Source: Limimonas halophila
GTDB taxonomy: Bacteria > Pseudomonadota > Alphaproteobacteria > Kiloniellales > Rhodovibrionaceae
Assembly (NCBI RefSeq): GCF_900100655.1
Contig: NZ_FNCE01000003.1
Location: 214,501 to 278,500 of the forward strand
DNA: 64,000 nt
Reading direction: 5' to 3'
Both the position numbers and the translations under genes were made by a program. Shown here one piece after another: positions 15,126 to 24,700 of the stretch. The notes beneath the pieces were generated by a model. The model ran no database searches and was not told the origin of the DNA. It worked only from the letters and a program-made list of their open reading frames with translations. Numbering within the stretch: the stretch's first letter is position 1; every line of letters starts with the position of its first letter.

Positions 15126-16286
15126 ATGGATTTCGCCCTCACGACCGAGCAGGAGCTGATCGTCGAGAGCACGCGGCGCTTCGTCGAGGACGAATGCATG
15201 CCGCACGAGCCCGAGGTCGAGCGCCAGGACGCCGTGCCGGCCGAGCTGCAGCGCCAGATCCGCGCCAAGGCGATCGAGAACGGCTTCTACGCCGCCAACA
15301 TGCCCGAAGCGTTGGGTGGCGGCGGCCTGGACACCCTGACGCTCACCCTCATGGAGCGCGAGCTGGGCAAGACCAACTTCGCCCTCCAGGCGCTCGTGCA
15401 CCGGCCCAGCAACATCCTGCGCGCCTGCACCGACGCGCAGGCGGAACACTACCTGTATCCCGTCATCCGCGGCGAGCGCATGGAATGCGTCGCCATGACG
15501 GAACCCAACGCCGGCTCCGATCTGCGCGGGATGGAGACCACGGCCGTCCGCGACGGCGACGACTGGGTCATCAACGGCACGAAGCACTTCATCTCGCACG
15601 CCGATCTGGCGGACTTCACCGTGCTCTTCGCCGCCACGGGCGCCGAGGAAACCCCGCGCGGCAAGCGCAAGAAGATCACCACCTTCCTGGTGGACCACGA
15701 CACGCCGGGGATGGAAGTGCGGCCCGGCTACAACAGTCCATGCCATCGCGGCTACCACAACAGCATCCTCAATTTCGACGATTGCCGCGTGCCGAACAGC
15801 CGCGTGCTGGGCGAGATCGACCAGGGCTTCGAGGTGGCGAACACCTGGCTGGCCCCGGCGCGGCTGACCGTCGCCATCCAGAGCGTCGGCCGGGCGCAGC
15901 GCGCGCTGGCGCTGGCCGCGGACTGGGCGGCCAACCGCAAGCAGTTCGGCCAGCCCGTCGGCCGCTTCCAGGGCACGAGCTTCAAGATCGCCGACATGGC
16001 GACCGAGATCGAGGCGGCGGAGATGCTGTGCCTGCGCGCGGCCTGGCGCCACGACCAGGGCACGATGACCGACACCGACGCCGCCATGGCCAAGCTCTAC
16101 GCCACCGAGGCGCTGGGCCGCGTCGCGGACCACGCGGTGCAGATCTTCGGCGGCATGGGCCTGGTGGACGAAACGCCGGTGGAGCGCCTCTGGCGCGACG
16201 CCCGCCTGGAGCGGATCTGGGACGGCACCAGCGAGATCCAGCGCCACGTCATCTCGCGCGCGATCCTGCGCGATTACGAGCAGTAA
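15126..16286 (+). CDS. Acyl-CoA dehydrogenase, probable gamma-butyrobetainyl-CoA dehydrogenase
   Basis: A 386-residue FAD acyl-CoA dehydrogenase with the usual N-terminal helical, middle beta (CVAMTEPNAGSDLRGMETTA) and C-terminal helical domains (NRKQFGQPVGRFQ, QIFGGMGLVDETPVERLWRD). At the spot where medium-chain enzymes carry the catalytic Glu of YEGTSQIQR, this one reads IWDGTSEIQR, with Asp. From its operon it most likely oxidises gamma-butyrobetainyl-CoA to crotonobetainyl-CoA (CaiA-like reaction in reverse). AAGGAGG precedes the ATG. The exact substrate is inferred. Confidence 0.85.
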   Translation: MDFALTTEQELIVESTRRFVEDECMPHEPEVERQDAVPAELQRQIRAKAIENGFYAANMPEALGGGGLDTLTLTLMERELGKTNFALQALVHRPSNILRACTDAQAEHYLYPVIRGERMECVAMTEPNAGSDLRGMETTAVRDGDDWVINGTKHFISHADLADFTVLFAATGAEETPRGKRKKITTFLVDHDTPGMEVRPGYNSPCHRGYHNSILNFDDCRVPNSRVLGEIDQGFEVANTWLAPARLTVAIQSVGRAQRALALAADWAANRKQFGQPVGRFQGTSFKIADMATEIEAAEMLCLRAAWRHDQGTMTDTDAAMAKLYATEALGRVADHAVQIFGGMGLVDETPVERLWRDARLERIWDGTSEIQRHVISRAILRDYEQ

Positions 16287-16340
16287 GATGCGGTTCCGTT
16301 GAGCGAAAGCCATCGCTGAACGGGCAAAACGCCGACGGCC

Positions 16341-16430
16341 CAACCCCCTCTCAATCTCCCCCTCCCCATGCATGGGGAGGGGGAGACGCCGGCGCGGGGC
16401 ATGGCCCCGCGTCGCAGAGGGGGAGGGGAA
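16341..16430. repeat. Palindromic intergenic repeat with a 32-base perfect palindrome
   Basis: Bases 16355-16386 form a perfect 32-base palindrome (half-site TCTCCCCCTCCCCATG). It is nested in a wider fold-back: CCCCCTCT on the left pairs with AGAGGGGG on the right. A second hairpin GCGGGGC-ATG-GCCCCGC lies at 16394-16410. It sits between the acyl-CoA dehydrogenase and the ligase. It has the look of a mobile REP-like palindromic unit and could act as an RNA processing or attenuation point. Confidence 0.75.
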
Positions 16431-16467
16431 ATCGGCCCCAATCCTTGAGACAACGTATGAGGTCGCC

Positions 16468-18573
16468 GTGTCGGACAGCAGCCTGACGGCGGCGCGCCGC
16501 CGCAACCTCCAGCGTGTGCTCACCCCGCGCCACGTCGCGGTCATCGGGGGCGGGGCCGCCGCCGAGGCCGCGCGCCAACTCGACGCTCTCGGCTTCCAGG
16601 GGCAGGTGTGGCCGGTCAACCCGCGCCGGACCGAGATCGCCGGCCGGGCCTGCCACGGCTCGGTCGCGGAGTTGCCCGAGGCCCCGGACGCCGCGGTGGT
16701 CGCCGCCCCGGCGGCCCAGTGCCCCTGCATCTTCGCGGAGCTGAACCGCATCGGCGCCGGTGGCGGGGTGTGCTTCGCCGCCCACTTCCGCGAGGACGGC
16801 GCGGCCGACCTGGAAGCCGAGCTCGTCGAGGCGGCCGGCGATTGCGTGCTCGTCGGCCCCAACAGCCACGGCATCCTCAACCTGCTGGACCGCGTGGCGC
16901 TGTGGCCGGACGACCACTGCGCCGAGCCGGTCGAGGCGGGCGCCGCGCTCATCAGCCAGAGCGGCAACGTGGCGCTCAATTCCACCTTCCACCGCCGCTC
17001 GGTGCCCCTCAGCCACGTCGTCAGCGCGGGCAACCAGGCCCAGCTCGACATCGGCGACTTTATGGACGCCCTGCTGGACGACGCGCGCGTTCACGCCATC
17101 GGGCTCTTCATCGAGGGGCTGCGCGACGTGCGCGGGTTCGCGCGGGCCGCCCGGCGGGCGCTCGAACGGGATGTGCCCGTGGTGGCGCTCAAGGTCGGGG
17201 CGTCCGACCACGGGGCGCGCGCCACGCTGGGTCACACGGGCTCGCTTTCGGGCGCGGACGCGGCCTACGACGCGCTTTTCGACCGCCTGGGCGTGATGCG
17301 CGTCCGCACCCCGGAAGCGTTGCTGGAAACGCTCAAGCTCTTCACCACGGCCGAGCGGCCGGCGGGCCGGCGGCTGGTGTCGCTCTCCTGCTCGGGCGGA
17401 GAAGCGGCCCTGGCCGGCGACCTGATGAGCGGCGCGGGGCTGGTGCTGCCGGCGCCGTCCGAGGCGGCGGCCGGCGAACTGGCGAAGACCTTCCGCATCC
17501 CGCGCGGCTCGGTGGGCAACCCGCTGGACTACAACACGGCCATCTGGGGCGACGCCGACGCCTGCGCGGACGGCTTCGCCGCCGCGATGGGCGAGGGCAC
17601 CGACATCGGCGTCCACTTCCTCGACTTCCCGCGCGACGAGGCGTGCGACGCCGCGAACTGGCGGGCCGCGCGCGACGGCTTCCTGCGGGCGCATCGGCGC
17701 GTCGGCGGCACGGCGGCCATGATCGCCACCTACGCCGAGTGCTTTCCCGAAGCCGACCGCCGGGCTTGCGTCGCCGCCGGGGTCGCGCCCTTGCAGGGCC
17801 TCCAGCCCGCGGTGACGGCCCTGGGCCACGCGGCCGCGCACGCCGAGTGGCGCCGACGGCTTCTCGACGAGGCGGCGTGGACGGGGCCGCTCGCGGGGGC
17901 CGGGCCGCGGACGCCGCCGCGCCTGGTGGATGAGGGCGAGAGCAAGCGGCGGCTGGCGGCGCACGGCCTCAGCGTGCCGGACGGGCGCTGCGTCGGCCTG
18001 GGCGACGTGGGGCAAGCCGCCGAAGCGGTGGGCTTCCCGGTCGTGCTCAAGGCCGTCGGGCTCGCCCACAAGACGGACGCGGGGGCGGTGGCGCTGAACC
18101 TGCAAAGCGCGGAGGCCGTGCGCGCGGCCGCCGACGCCATTGCCGACCGGCTGGCGGCCGGGGACGCGGCCCCGGATCGCTGGCTGGTGGAGACGATGGT
18201 GCCGGACGCCGTGGCCGAGCTGATCGTCGGCGTGACGCGGGACGACACCGTGGGCCCCGTGCTCGTCGTGGGCGACGGCGGCGTGTTCGCCGAGCTGATC
18301 GGGCGGACGCGCACGCTTCTGCTGCCCACCACGGAAGCCCGCGTGCGCGAGGCCATCACCGGCCTGACCACGGGCCGGCGCCTGCTCGGCCAGCGGGGCG
18401 ACGCGGGCGGCGACCTGGACGCGGCCGTGGCCGCGTGCATGGCCGTGGCCCGCTACGTCGAGGCGAACGCCGACAGCTTGGCCGAGATCGACGTGAATCC
18501 GCTGCTGGTGCGCCCGCCCGGACGGGGCGCCGTGGCAGCCGACGCGCTCATCGCCGAGGCGGTACACGCGTGA
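16468..18573 (+). CDS. ADP-forming acyl-CoA ligase (acetate-CoA ligase family)
   Basis: A 701-residue fused NDP-forming CoA ligase. It has a CoA-binding Rossmann domain at about 15-135 (PRHVAVIGGGAAAEAARQLD), a succinyl-CoA-ligase-like domain with the phospho-histidine motif GHTGSLSGADAAYD, and a C-terminal ATP-grasp domain (about 480-700; VVLKAVGLAHKTDAGAV, AEIDVNPLLVRP). It makes an acyl-CoA from acid, CoA and ATP; from context the acid is gamma-butyrobetaine, crotonobetaine or carnitine. GTG at 16468 has GAGGT seven bases upstream. The palindromic repeat lies in the gap before it. Confidence 0.85.
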   Translation: MSDSSLTAARRRNLQRVLTPRHVAVIGGGAAAEAARQLDALGFQGQVWPVNPRRTEIAGRACHGSVAELPEAPDAAVVAAPAAQCPCIFAELNRIGAGGGVCFAAHFREDGAADLEAELVEAAGDCVLVGPNSHGILNLLDRVALWPDDHCAEPVEAGAALISQSGNVALNSTFHRRSVPLSHVVSAGNQAQLDIGDFMDALLDDARVHAIGLFIEGLRDVRGFARAARRALERDVPVVALKVGASDHGARATLGHTGSLSGADAAYDALFDRLGVMRVRTPEALLETLKLFTTAERPAGRRLVSLSCSGGEAALAGDLMSGAGLVLPAPSEAAAGELAKTFRIPRGSVGNPLDYNTAIWGDADACADGFAAAMGEGTDIGVHFLDFPRDEACDAANWRAARDGFLRAHRRVGGTAAMIATYAECFPEADRRACVAAGVAPLQGLQPAVTALGHAAAHAEWRRRLLDEAAWTGPLAGAGPRTPPRLVDEGESKRRLAAHGLSVPDGRCVGLGDVGQAAEAVGFPVVLKAVGLAHKTDAGAVALNLQSAEAVRAAADAIADRLAAGDAAPDRWLVETMVPDAVAELIVGVTRDDTVGPVLVVGDGGVFAELIGRTRTLLLPTTEARVREAITGLTTGRRLLGQRGDAGGDLDAAVAACMAVARYVEANADSLAEIDVNPLLVRPPGRGAVAADALIAEAVHA

Positions 18574-18743
18574 AGTGTGGAAAGCGGCAAATCGGCCGGA
18601 AATTTCGGTCAAAAATCCCGAAGATGGGATAAGCAGCCGGGCCTTTGCGGCGGATATCGTTTGCGGCGATGGGCCGCACCGCCGTGCTGTAGCCGGTGCG
18701 GCGCCCGGACAACAAGCGACACAAAATGTCGGGAGGCATTCAA

Positions 18744-19718
18744 ATGCTTGGAGGTTCCATGAAATCGACGATGAGCCAGATCACGCGTCGGGCCGGCGCG
18801 GCGCTGGCGGGTGTGGCGCTGGCGGCCAGTGTTGCCGGCGGTTCCGCCGCCGCGGCCGACAAGCCGACGATCCGCTTCGGCGTGCCCACCTGGACGGGCG
18901 TGACCGTGAAGAGCGAGGTCGCCGCCCAAATCCTGGAGCACATGGGCTTCGCCACGAAGCAGACGACGGCCAGCCCCGCCGTTGCGCTCAACACCATCAA
19001 GTCGGATGAGCTGGACATCTATCTCGGCGGCTGGATGCCCACCGAGAAGGACATGATCGATCCGCTGGTGGAGAAGAACCAGGCCAAGGTCCTGACCACG
19101 AACATCTCCAACGCGATCATGGGCATCGCCGTTCCGGAGTACGTCTGGGAAGCCGGTGTCAAGACCGAGGCCGACCTCGACAAGTTCGCGGACAAGTTCA
19201 ACAACAAGATCTACGGGATCGAGGCCGGCAGCGGCTTCAACCAGTCCATCAAGAGCGCCATCGAGAACGACCGCCACGGCCTCGGCGACTGGCAGCTGAT
19301 CCCATCCAGCACGTCCGGCATGCTCGCGCAGGTGGACCGCAAGATCCGCAAAAATGAGTGGATCGTCTTCCTGGGCTGGGAGCCGCACTGGATGAACATC
19401 CGCTTCGACATCAAGTACCTGAAGGCCGTGGGTGAGCCCAAGATCGCCGAGACCACGAGCGACGTGCTGACCGTCGCCAACGTCAAGCTCGGCGAGCGTC
19501 ACCCCAACGTTGAGAAATTCTTCTCGCAGTATGTCGTGCGGAAAGACGAGCAGTCGAAGTGGGTTCTCGACCACGGTCAGAAGGACATTGAGGCCGAAAA
19601 GGTCGCGGCCGACTGGATCGCGAACAACCTGGACCGTGTGGCCGAGTTCCTCGACGGCGTGAAGGCGCGCGACGGCCGCCCCGCCATCGAGGCCGTGAAG
19701 GCGGCGGTCGGTTCCTGA
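18744..19718 (+). CDS. Glycine betaine/carnitine-type ABC transporter substrate-binding protein
   Basis: A 324-residue periplasmic binding protein of the OpuAC/ChoX/CaiX type. It has a Sec signal peptide (hydrophobic GAALAGVALAASVAG, cleavage near AAA-AD) and a ligand segment YLGGWMPTEKDM like the aromatic cage of choline/betaine binders. I chose ATG 18744 (GGGAGG seven bases upstream); ATG 18759 is an alternative. The preceding ligase ends 170 bases earlier, so it may have its own promoter. No permease or ATPase gene lies next to it, so it must share an ABC system encoded elsewhere, as CaiX does in Pseudomonas. Confidence 0.88.
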   Translation: MLGGSMKSTMSQITRRAGAALAGVALAASVAGGSAAAADKPTIRFGVPTWTGVTVKSEVAAQILEHMGFATKQTTASPAVALNTIKSDELDIYLGGWMPTEKDMIDPLVEKNQAKVLTTNISNAIMGIAVPEYVWEAGVKTEADLDKFADKFNNKIYGIEAGSGFNQSIKSAIENDRHGLGDWQLIPSSTSGMLAQVDRKIRKNEWIVFLGWEPHWMNIRFDIKYLKAVGEPKIAETTSDVLTVANVKLGERHPNVEKFFSQYVVRKDEQSKWVLDHGQKDIEAEKVAADWIANNLDRVAEFLDGVKARDGRPAIEAVKAAVGS

Positions 19719-19846
19719 TCGCCCGCCCGTGACGGCGCGTCCGTCTCTTGACGGACCGCCGCCCATGACCGAATGGACGACCGTGGATGGCCGGGTGCTC
19801 CGTTTGGGGCGCCCGGCCATCTGCGTGTGGCGAACGGAGATGCGGC

Positions 19847-20782
19847 ATGGCGAGCCCGGCGGCGGAGCGCCATCACGATCCGCTGAACGGCGCGCTGGCG
19901 ATGCAGGGCGCCGTCATCGCGTTCACGCTGCAGGACGCGGGCATCAAGTGGCTGCTGGAAACCTACGCGGTCGCGGAGGTGCTCGCCCTGCGTTCGGCGA
20001 TCGTCATCGCCTGCATGGGCCTCGTGCTGGGGCTGCGCGGCAAGCTGCTGCGTGCGGTCCGACCCGACCGGATGGTTCAGGTGTACGGCCGCGGGGCGCT
20101 GATCGTTTGCGCCTTTTTTGCCTATTTCACCGCGCTCATCTACATGCCGCTGCCGGACGTGGTGGCGATCTTCTTCGCCGCGCCGCTGATCCAGAGCCTG
20201 CTGTCGTGGCCCGTGCTCGGGGAGGCGGTCGGCTGGCGTCGGCTGTCCGCCATCTTCGCCGGCTTCGTCGGCGTGCTCATCATGGTCGGGCCGGCCGGCG
20301 CAATCTACGGTTGGCCCGCGCTGGCGGCCGTCGCCTCGGCCGTGTTCTACGCCGGGGCGATGGTGTGGAGCCGCGCGCTCGGCCCGCGCGCGACGCCCGT
20401 GCAGCTCACCTTCGCCACCAACGTGGCGTTCCTCGTGGCGGGTGGGGTGGCGTTGCCCGTCGTCTGGACGACGCCGGCGCCCGTCGACGCCGGCTTTCTG
20501 GCCCTCATGGCGGGGTTGAATTTCCTCGGCCACATCGGGCTGGCGGCCGCGTACCGGCTTGCACCCGTCGCCGTCGTGTCGCCGCTGGATTACACCGCGA
20601 TGCCGCTGGCCGTGCTCCTGGGCGTGGCGGTTTGGGGCGACTGGCCCACCTGGGGCACCGTCGCGGGCGTGCCGCTGGTGATCGCCAGCGGCGCCTTCAT
20701 CCTCTGGCGCGAGCAGCGCCTCAAACGGCTCGGGCCGGACGCCTCACCGCGCGTCACGTGGGGTCGAGCGCGTAGCGGCTGA
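19847..20782 (+). CDS. EamA/DMT-family transporter
   Basis: A 311-residue inner-membrane protein with about ten hydrophobic segments and the two EamA repeats typical of drug/metabolite transporters (YAVAEVLALRSAIVIACMG; LPDVVAIFFAAPLIQSLLSW). The substrate is not predictable. ATG at 19847 has GGAG eight bases upstream; an earlier in-frame start has no ribosome site. Its 3' end overlaps the converging DUF2237 gene by 29 bases. Confidence 0.85.
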   Translation: MASPAAERHHDPLNGALAMQGAVIAFTLQDAGIKWLLETYAVAEVLALRSAIVIACMGLVLGLRGKLLRAVRPDRMVQVYGRGALIVCAFFAYFTALIYMPLPDVVAIFFAAPLIQSLLSWPVLGEAVGWRRLSAIFAGFVGVLIMVGPAGAIYGWPALAAVASAVFYAGAMVWSRALGPRATPVQLTFATNVAFLVAGGVALPVVWTTPAPVDAGFLALMAGLNFLGHIGLAAAYRLAPVAVVSPLDYTAMPLAVLLGVAVWGDWPTWGTVAGVPLVIASGAFILWREQRLKRLGPDASPRVTWGRARSG

Positions 20783-21143
20783 GCACGTCGAAGGTCACCA
20801 CCGCCAGGGCTTCCTCGTGCGTGGCGCGCAGGATCACCGGCGGCGCGACGCCGGCGTCGAAGGCTTCCTTCCAGCGGCCCACGCACAGGCACCAGCGGTC
20901 GCCGGGCCGGAGCCCCGGAAAGCCGAACTGCGGGCGCGGCGTGGAGAGGTCGTTGCCCTGATCGCGCGTGAACGCCAGGAAGTCGCGCGTCATCTCCGCG
21001 CAGACCACGTGCAGGCCCAGGTCGTCCGGCCCCGTGGCGCAGCAGCCGGTGCGGAAGAAACCCGTGACCGGATTGGAACAGCATTCGGCCAAGGGTTCGC
21101 CGAACACGTTCAGCGCATCGGCGTACGGATCGTGATCGCTCAT
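20754..21143 (-). CDS. DUF2237 family protein
   Basis: A 129-residue protein with the DUF2237 layout: an N-terminal LNVFGEPLAECC segment, paired cysteines (GFFRTGCCATGPDDLGLHVVC) and CLCVGRWKEAF near the C-terminus. The family is widespread, short and has no known function. GGGGG lies seven bases before the ATG. The tail overlaps the EamA gene. It stands alone on this strand. Confidence 0.85.
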   Translation of the reverse strand: MSDHDPYADALNVFGEPLAECCSNPVTGFFRTGCCATGPDDLGLHVVCAEMTRDFLAFTRDQGNDLSTPRPQFGFPGLRPGDRWCLCVGRWKEAFDAGVAPPVILRATHEEALAVVTFDVLSRYALDPT

Positions 21144-21358
21144 GGATGATCCCCCTGCATGGACCTTTCGAGGTAGCGCACAGGCGGAGCCCATGCAAAG
21201 GCAAAGCCGCAGTTAACCGCCGTTCGGGGCAGGTTGGCGACCCCGGAACGGGCGATCCGGTTGCCGGCCCGCGTTGCGGTGCATGTCCGCCGGGGTTTAG
21301 TGTCAAAAATATCGCAATGCGGACTCGGCCTCCGCCGAGGCAGCGGGAGGAGGACACG

Positions 21359-21739
21359 ATGGCGGACCAGCAGGACAGGCGGCGGCGGCACGAGTTCCGG
21401 CGCTTCCGGCGCCAGCTCGAAGCGCTGAGCAGCGCGGACATCCGGCAACGGCTCGACAGCAACCGCATCCGCAGCCCCGAGCGCCGCGCCCTCGCCGAGG
21501 AGGTGCTGGCGGCGCGCGCGGCGGAACCGGGAGCCGAGGCGGCGGCAGACGAGTCCGCCCGGCCCGCGCCCACAGACGGACGCGCGATCGCGGTGAGCGC
21601 GCTGCGGCCCATTGTCCGACCGACGGTGCGCGGCTGGCGCTGGGTGCACCGGCGGGACGGACACCTGGCCCGCACGCTCGGCGGCGCCGCGCTGGCCGCC
21701 GGTGCGCTCGTGGCCGTCATCGGCCTGCTGCGCCGTTAA
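21359..21739 (+). CDS. Small basic protein with C-terminal membrane anchor
   Basis: A 126-residue protein: a strongly Arg-rich N-terminus, an Ala/Glu-rich linker and one C-terminal transmembrane helix (about 105-123, ending LLRR). No family recognised. ATG 21359 has the excellent GGGAGGAGG upstream. It ends 30 bases before the P-type ATPase gene, so it is probably co-transcribed and may be an accessory subunit or regulator of the pump. Confidence 0.7.
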   Translation: MADQQDRRRRHEFRRFRRQLEALSSADIRQRLDSNRIRSPERRALAEEVLAARAAEPGAEAAADESARPAPTDGRAIAVSALRPIVRPTVRGWRWVHRRDGHLARTLGGAALAAGALVAVIGLLRR

Positions 21740-21769
21740 AACACCCACCCGGTTCCGGGAGTCGCCGCC

Positions 21770-24700
21770 ATGCGGGCTGCCACGGTCGAGGAGGAGGCCG
21801 CGCGCCACGGCTTCACCATCGCCGACGACCGCACGGCCGGCCGGTTGCGCGTGCGTGTACCCGATCTGCGCGCCGCGCCGGAGTTGGCGGCGGCGGTGGA
21901 GCGCGGGCTCGCGCGGGTGCCGGGCGTCCGGACCGCGCGTGCCAGCGCCTGGAGCCGCAGCGTCGTCATCGGCTTCGACGCCGAAACCGCCAAGGACGAG
22001 GTTCTGGCGGCGCTGCGCGGCGTCCTCGACGCCCCGCCGGAAACGGGCGGGACAGCGACGGGCGAGGCGGCGGAAGCGGAGTCCGCCCACCCCGCACCCG
22101 ACGGCGTGGCCTGGCACACCATGCCGGTGGCGGCCTGTGCCGAGCGCCTGGAAAGCGATGCGCACGACGGCTTGCCGGTGGACGTGGCCGAGGCGCGGCG
22201 TGCGCGCTACGGCGCCAACCGCCTGCGCGAGATGCGCGCCAAGAGCCGCTGGGAAACCGTCCGCGAGCAGGTGGTGAGCCTGCCGGTGATGCTGCTCATG
22301 GGCTCGGCCGCCGTCTCGGTCGCGACGGGCGGCATCGCCGACGCCGCGGCGATCGTCGGCATCGTCGCCGTCAACACCGTCATCGGCTACATCACCGAGC
22401 GCCGCGCCGACGCCACGATCGCCAGCATGGCCGAAACCGGGGAGGGCATCGTCCGCGTTAGGCGGGGCGGCAAGAAGTGGAATTGCGCCGAAACCGAACT
22501 GGTGCCCGGCGATCTGGTCCAGATCACCGCAGGAAGCCCCGTCCCGGTGGATGCGCGCGTTGTCGAGTCGCGTGGGCTGATGGTGGACGAGTCCCCACTC
22601 ACCGGGGAGAGCGTCGGCGTCCGCAAGCAGGCCGGCGCCCTCGGCGAGGAGGCCGCGCCCATCGCCGACCGCGTGAACATGGTCTACCAGGGCACGGCCG
22701 TCACGGCCGGCCGCGCCACGGTGCTCGTCACGGCCACGGGCGGCGCCACCGAGATGGGCCGCATCCAGGCCCTGGCCGACGCCGCCGAAGCGCCGCAGAC
22801 CCCCTCGCAGCGGCAGCTCAACCAGCTCGGCACTTGGCTGGCGCTCGCCAGCGGCGGGGTGTGCGTCGCCGTCTTCGGCGTCGGGCTGGTGCGCGGCTTC
22901 GCCCTCGTCCAGATGGTGAAGAACGCCATGGCGCTCGCGGTCGCGGCCGTGCCCGAGGGCCTGCCGGCCATGGCGGTGACGACGCTGGCGCTCGGGGTGC
23001 GCGACATGCGCCGGCAAGGCGTGCTGATCCGCCGGCTGCCCGCCGTGGAGACGCTCGGCTCGGTGCAGACGGTCTGCTTCGACAAGACGGGCACGCTCAC
23101 GGAAAACCGCATGGCCGTGCGGGAGGTGCGCACGGCCGCCGACACCCTGGACCTGCGCCCCGGCACCGCCATCGGGCAGCCAGCGCTCGGCGACGGGTCG
23201 GCGCTGGGCGACCTGCTGCGTGTGTCCGTGCTGTGCAGCGAAACCCGCATCCGCAAGCGCAACGGCGAGCGCGTGTTCGACGGCTCGGCCACGGAAGCCG
23301 CGCTCATCGCCGCCGCCGACCGCGCGGGCTTCAAGGCCAAGAAGCTGCGCAAGGCGCATCCCATGCTGGACATCCGCGAGCGTGGCAACGGCCGCAACCA
23401 CATGGCCAGCCGCCACACCACCCCGGACGGCGGCACCTTCCTGGCCGTGAAGGGCAGCCCCGACGAGGTGCTGGAGATGTGCGCGCACGTGCGCACGCCC
23501 GACGGCGACCGCCCGCTGGACGAGGGCGAGCGCGACCGGCTGATCCGGTTGAACGCGGCGATGGCCGACGAGGGGCTGCGCGTGCTCGCCGCCGCGTGTG
23601 CCGGGACGGACGCGCCGCCGGACGCGGCGGGCGAGCTGGACGGCGAGTTGGTGTGGCTCGGGCTCGTCGGGCTTGCCGACCCGGTGCGGCCGGGGGTTCG
23701 CGAGGCGGTGCAGGAATTCCACCGGGCCGGCGTGGCCACGGTGATGATCACGGGCGATCAGCGCGACACCGCCCGCGCCATCGCGCGCGATCTGGGCCTG
23801 GCGCGCGAGGGCGAGGTGCACGTCGTCGACGCGCGCGAGCTGCACGAGCTGGACATGCACCGCCTGGGCGAGCTGGCGGAGGAAGCCCACGCTTTCTCGC
23901 GCGTGACGCCCGCCGACAAGCTGCGCATCGTCCAGGCGCTGCAGGCGCGGCGGCGCGTGGTCGCCATGACGGGCGACGGCGTGAACGACGGGCCGGCGCT
24001 CAAGGCCGCCGACATCGGCGTGGCCATGGGGCATGGCGGCACGCGCGTCGCGCGCGAGATGGCGGACGTGGTGCTGCAGCGCGACGACGTGGGCGACATG
24101 GCCGTGGCGGTGGCGCGCGGGCGCGCGATCTATCTGAACGTGCGCCGCGCCATCCAGTTCCTGTTGTCGACCAACTTCAGCGAGATCCTGGTGATGTTCG
24201 CCGCCATCGCGGCCGGGGCCGGGCAGCCGCTGACGGCGATGCAACTGCTGTGGATCAACCTGGCCACCGATGTCTTCCCGGCCATCGGCCTGGCGCTGGA
24301 GCCGGCGCACGAGGACGTCATGCGCACCCCGCCGCGCGACCCGCGCGAGCCCATCATGCGGCGCACGGACCTGTGGCGGATTGGGCGCGAGTCGGCCGTT
24401 CTCGCCGCCGGCTCCCTGGGTGGCTACGCCGCGGCCCTGGCGCTCTACGGGCCGGGGCCGCAGGCGCAGACCGTGGCCTGCCTCGGCCTCATCGTGGGGC
24501 AGTTGAGCCACGCGCTGACGTGCCGCTCGCACCAGCCCGTCCTGAGCGGCGCGCACCGGCGGCGGCGCAATCGCATCCTGGATGGGGCGCTGATCGGGAC
24601 GGTCGGGCTGCAGGCGCTGGTGCTGGGCGTGCCGGCGCTGCGGCAGTTCTTCGGCTTCGCCGGGCTGGACCTCACGGGCTACGCGCTTGTGATCGTCGCC

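Noticed and set aside
13400-15268. Long open frame antisense to the carnitine genes (similar ones opposite the P-type ATPase, sulfite reductase and TPR-sulfotransferase)
   Set aside because: Very high GC at third positions removes stop codons from the opposite strand. The products have low-complexity Arg/Ala/Gly/His composition, no family motifs and no ribosome sites, while the sense frames carry clear motifs.
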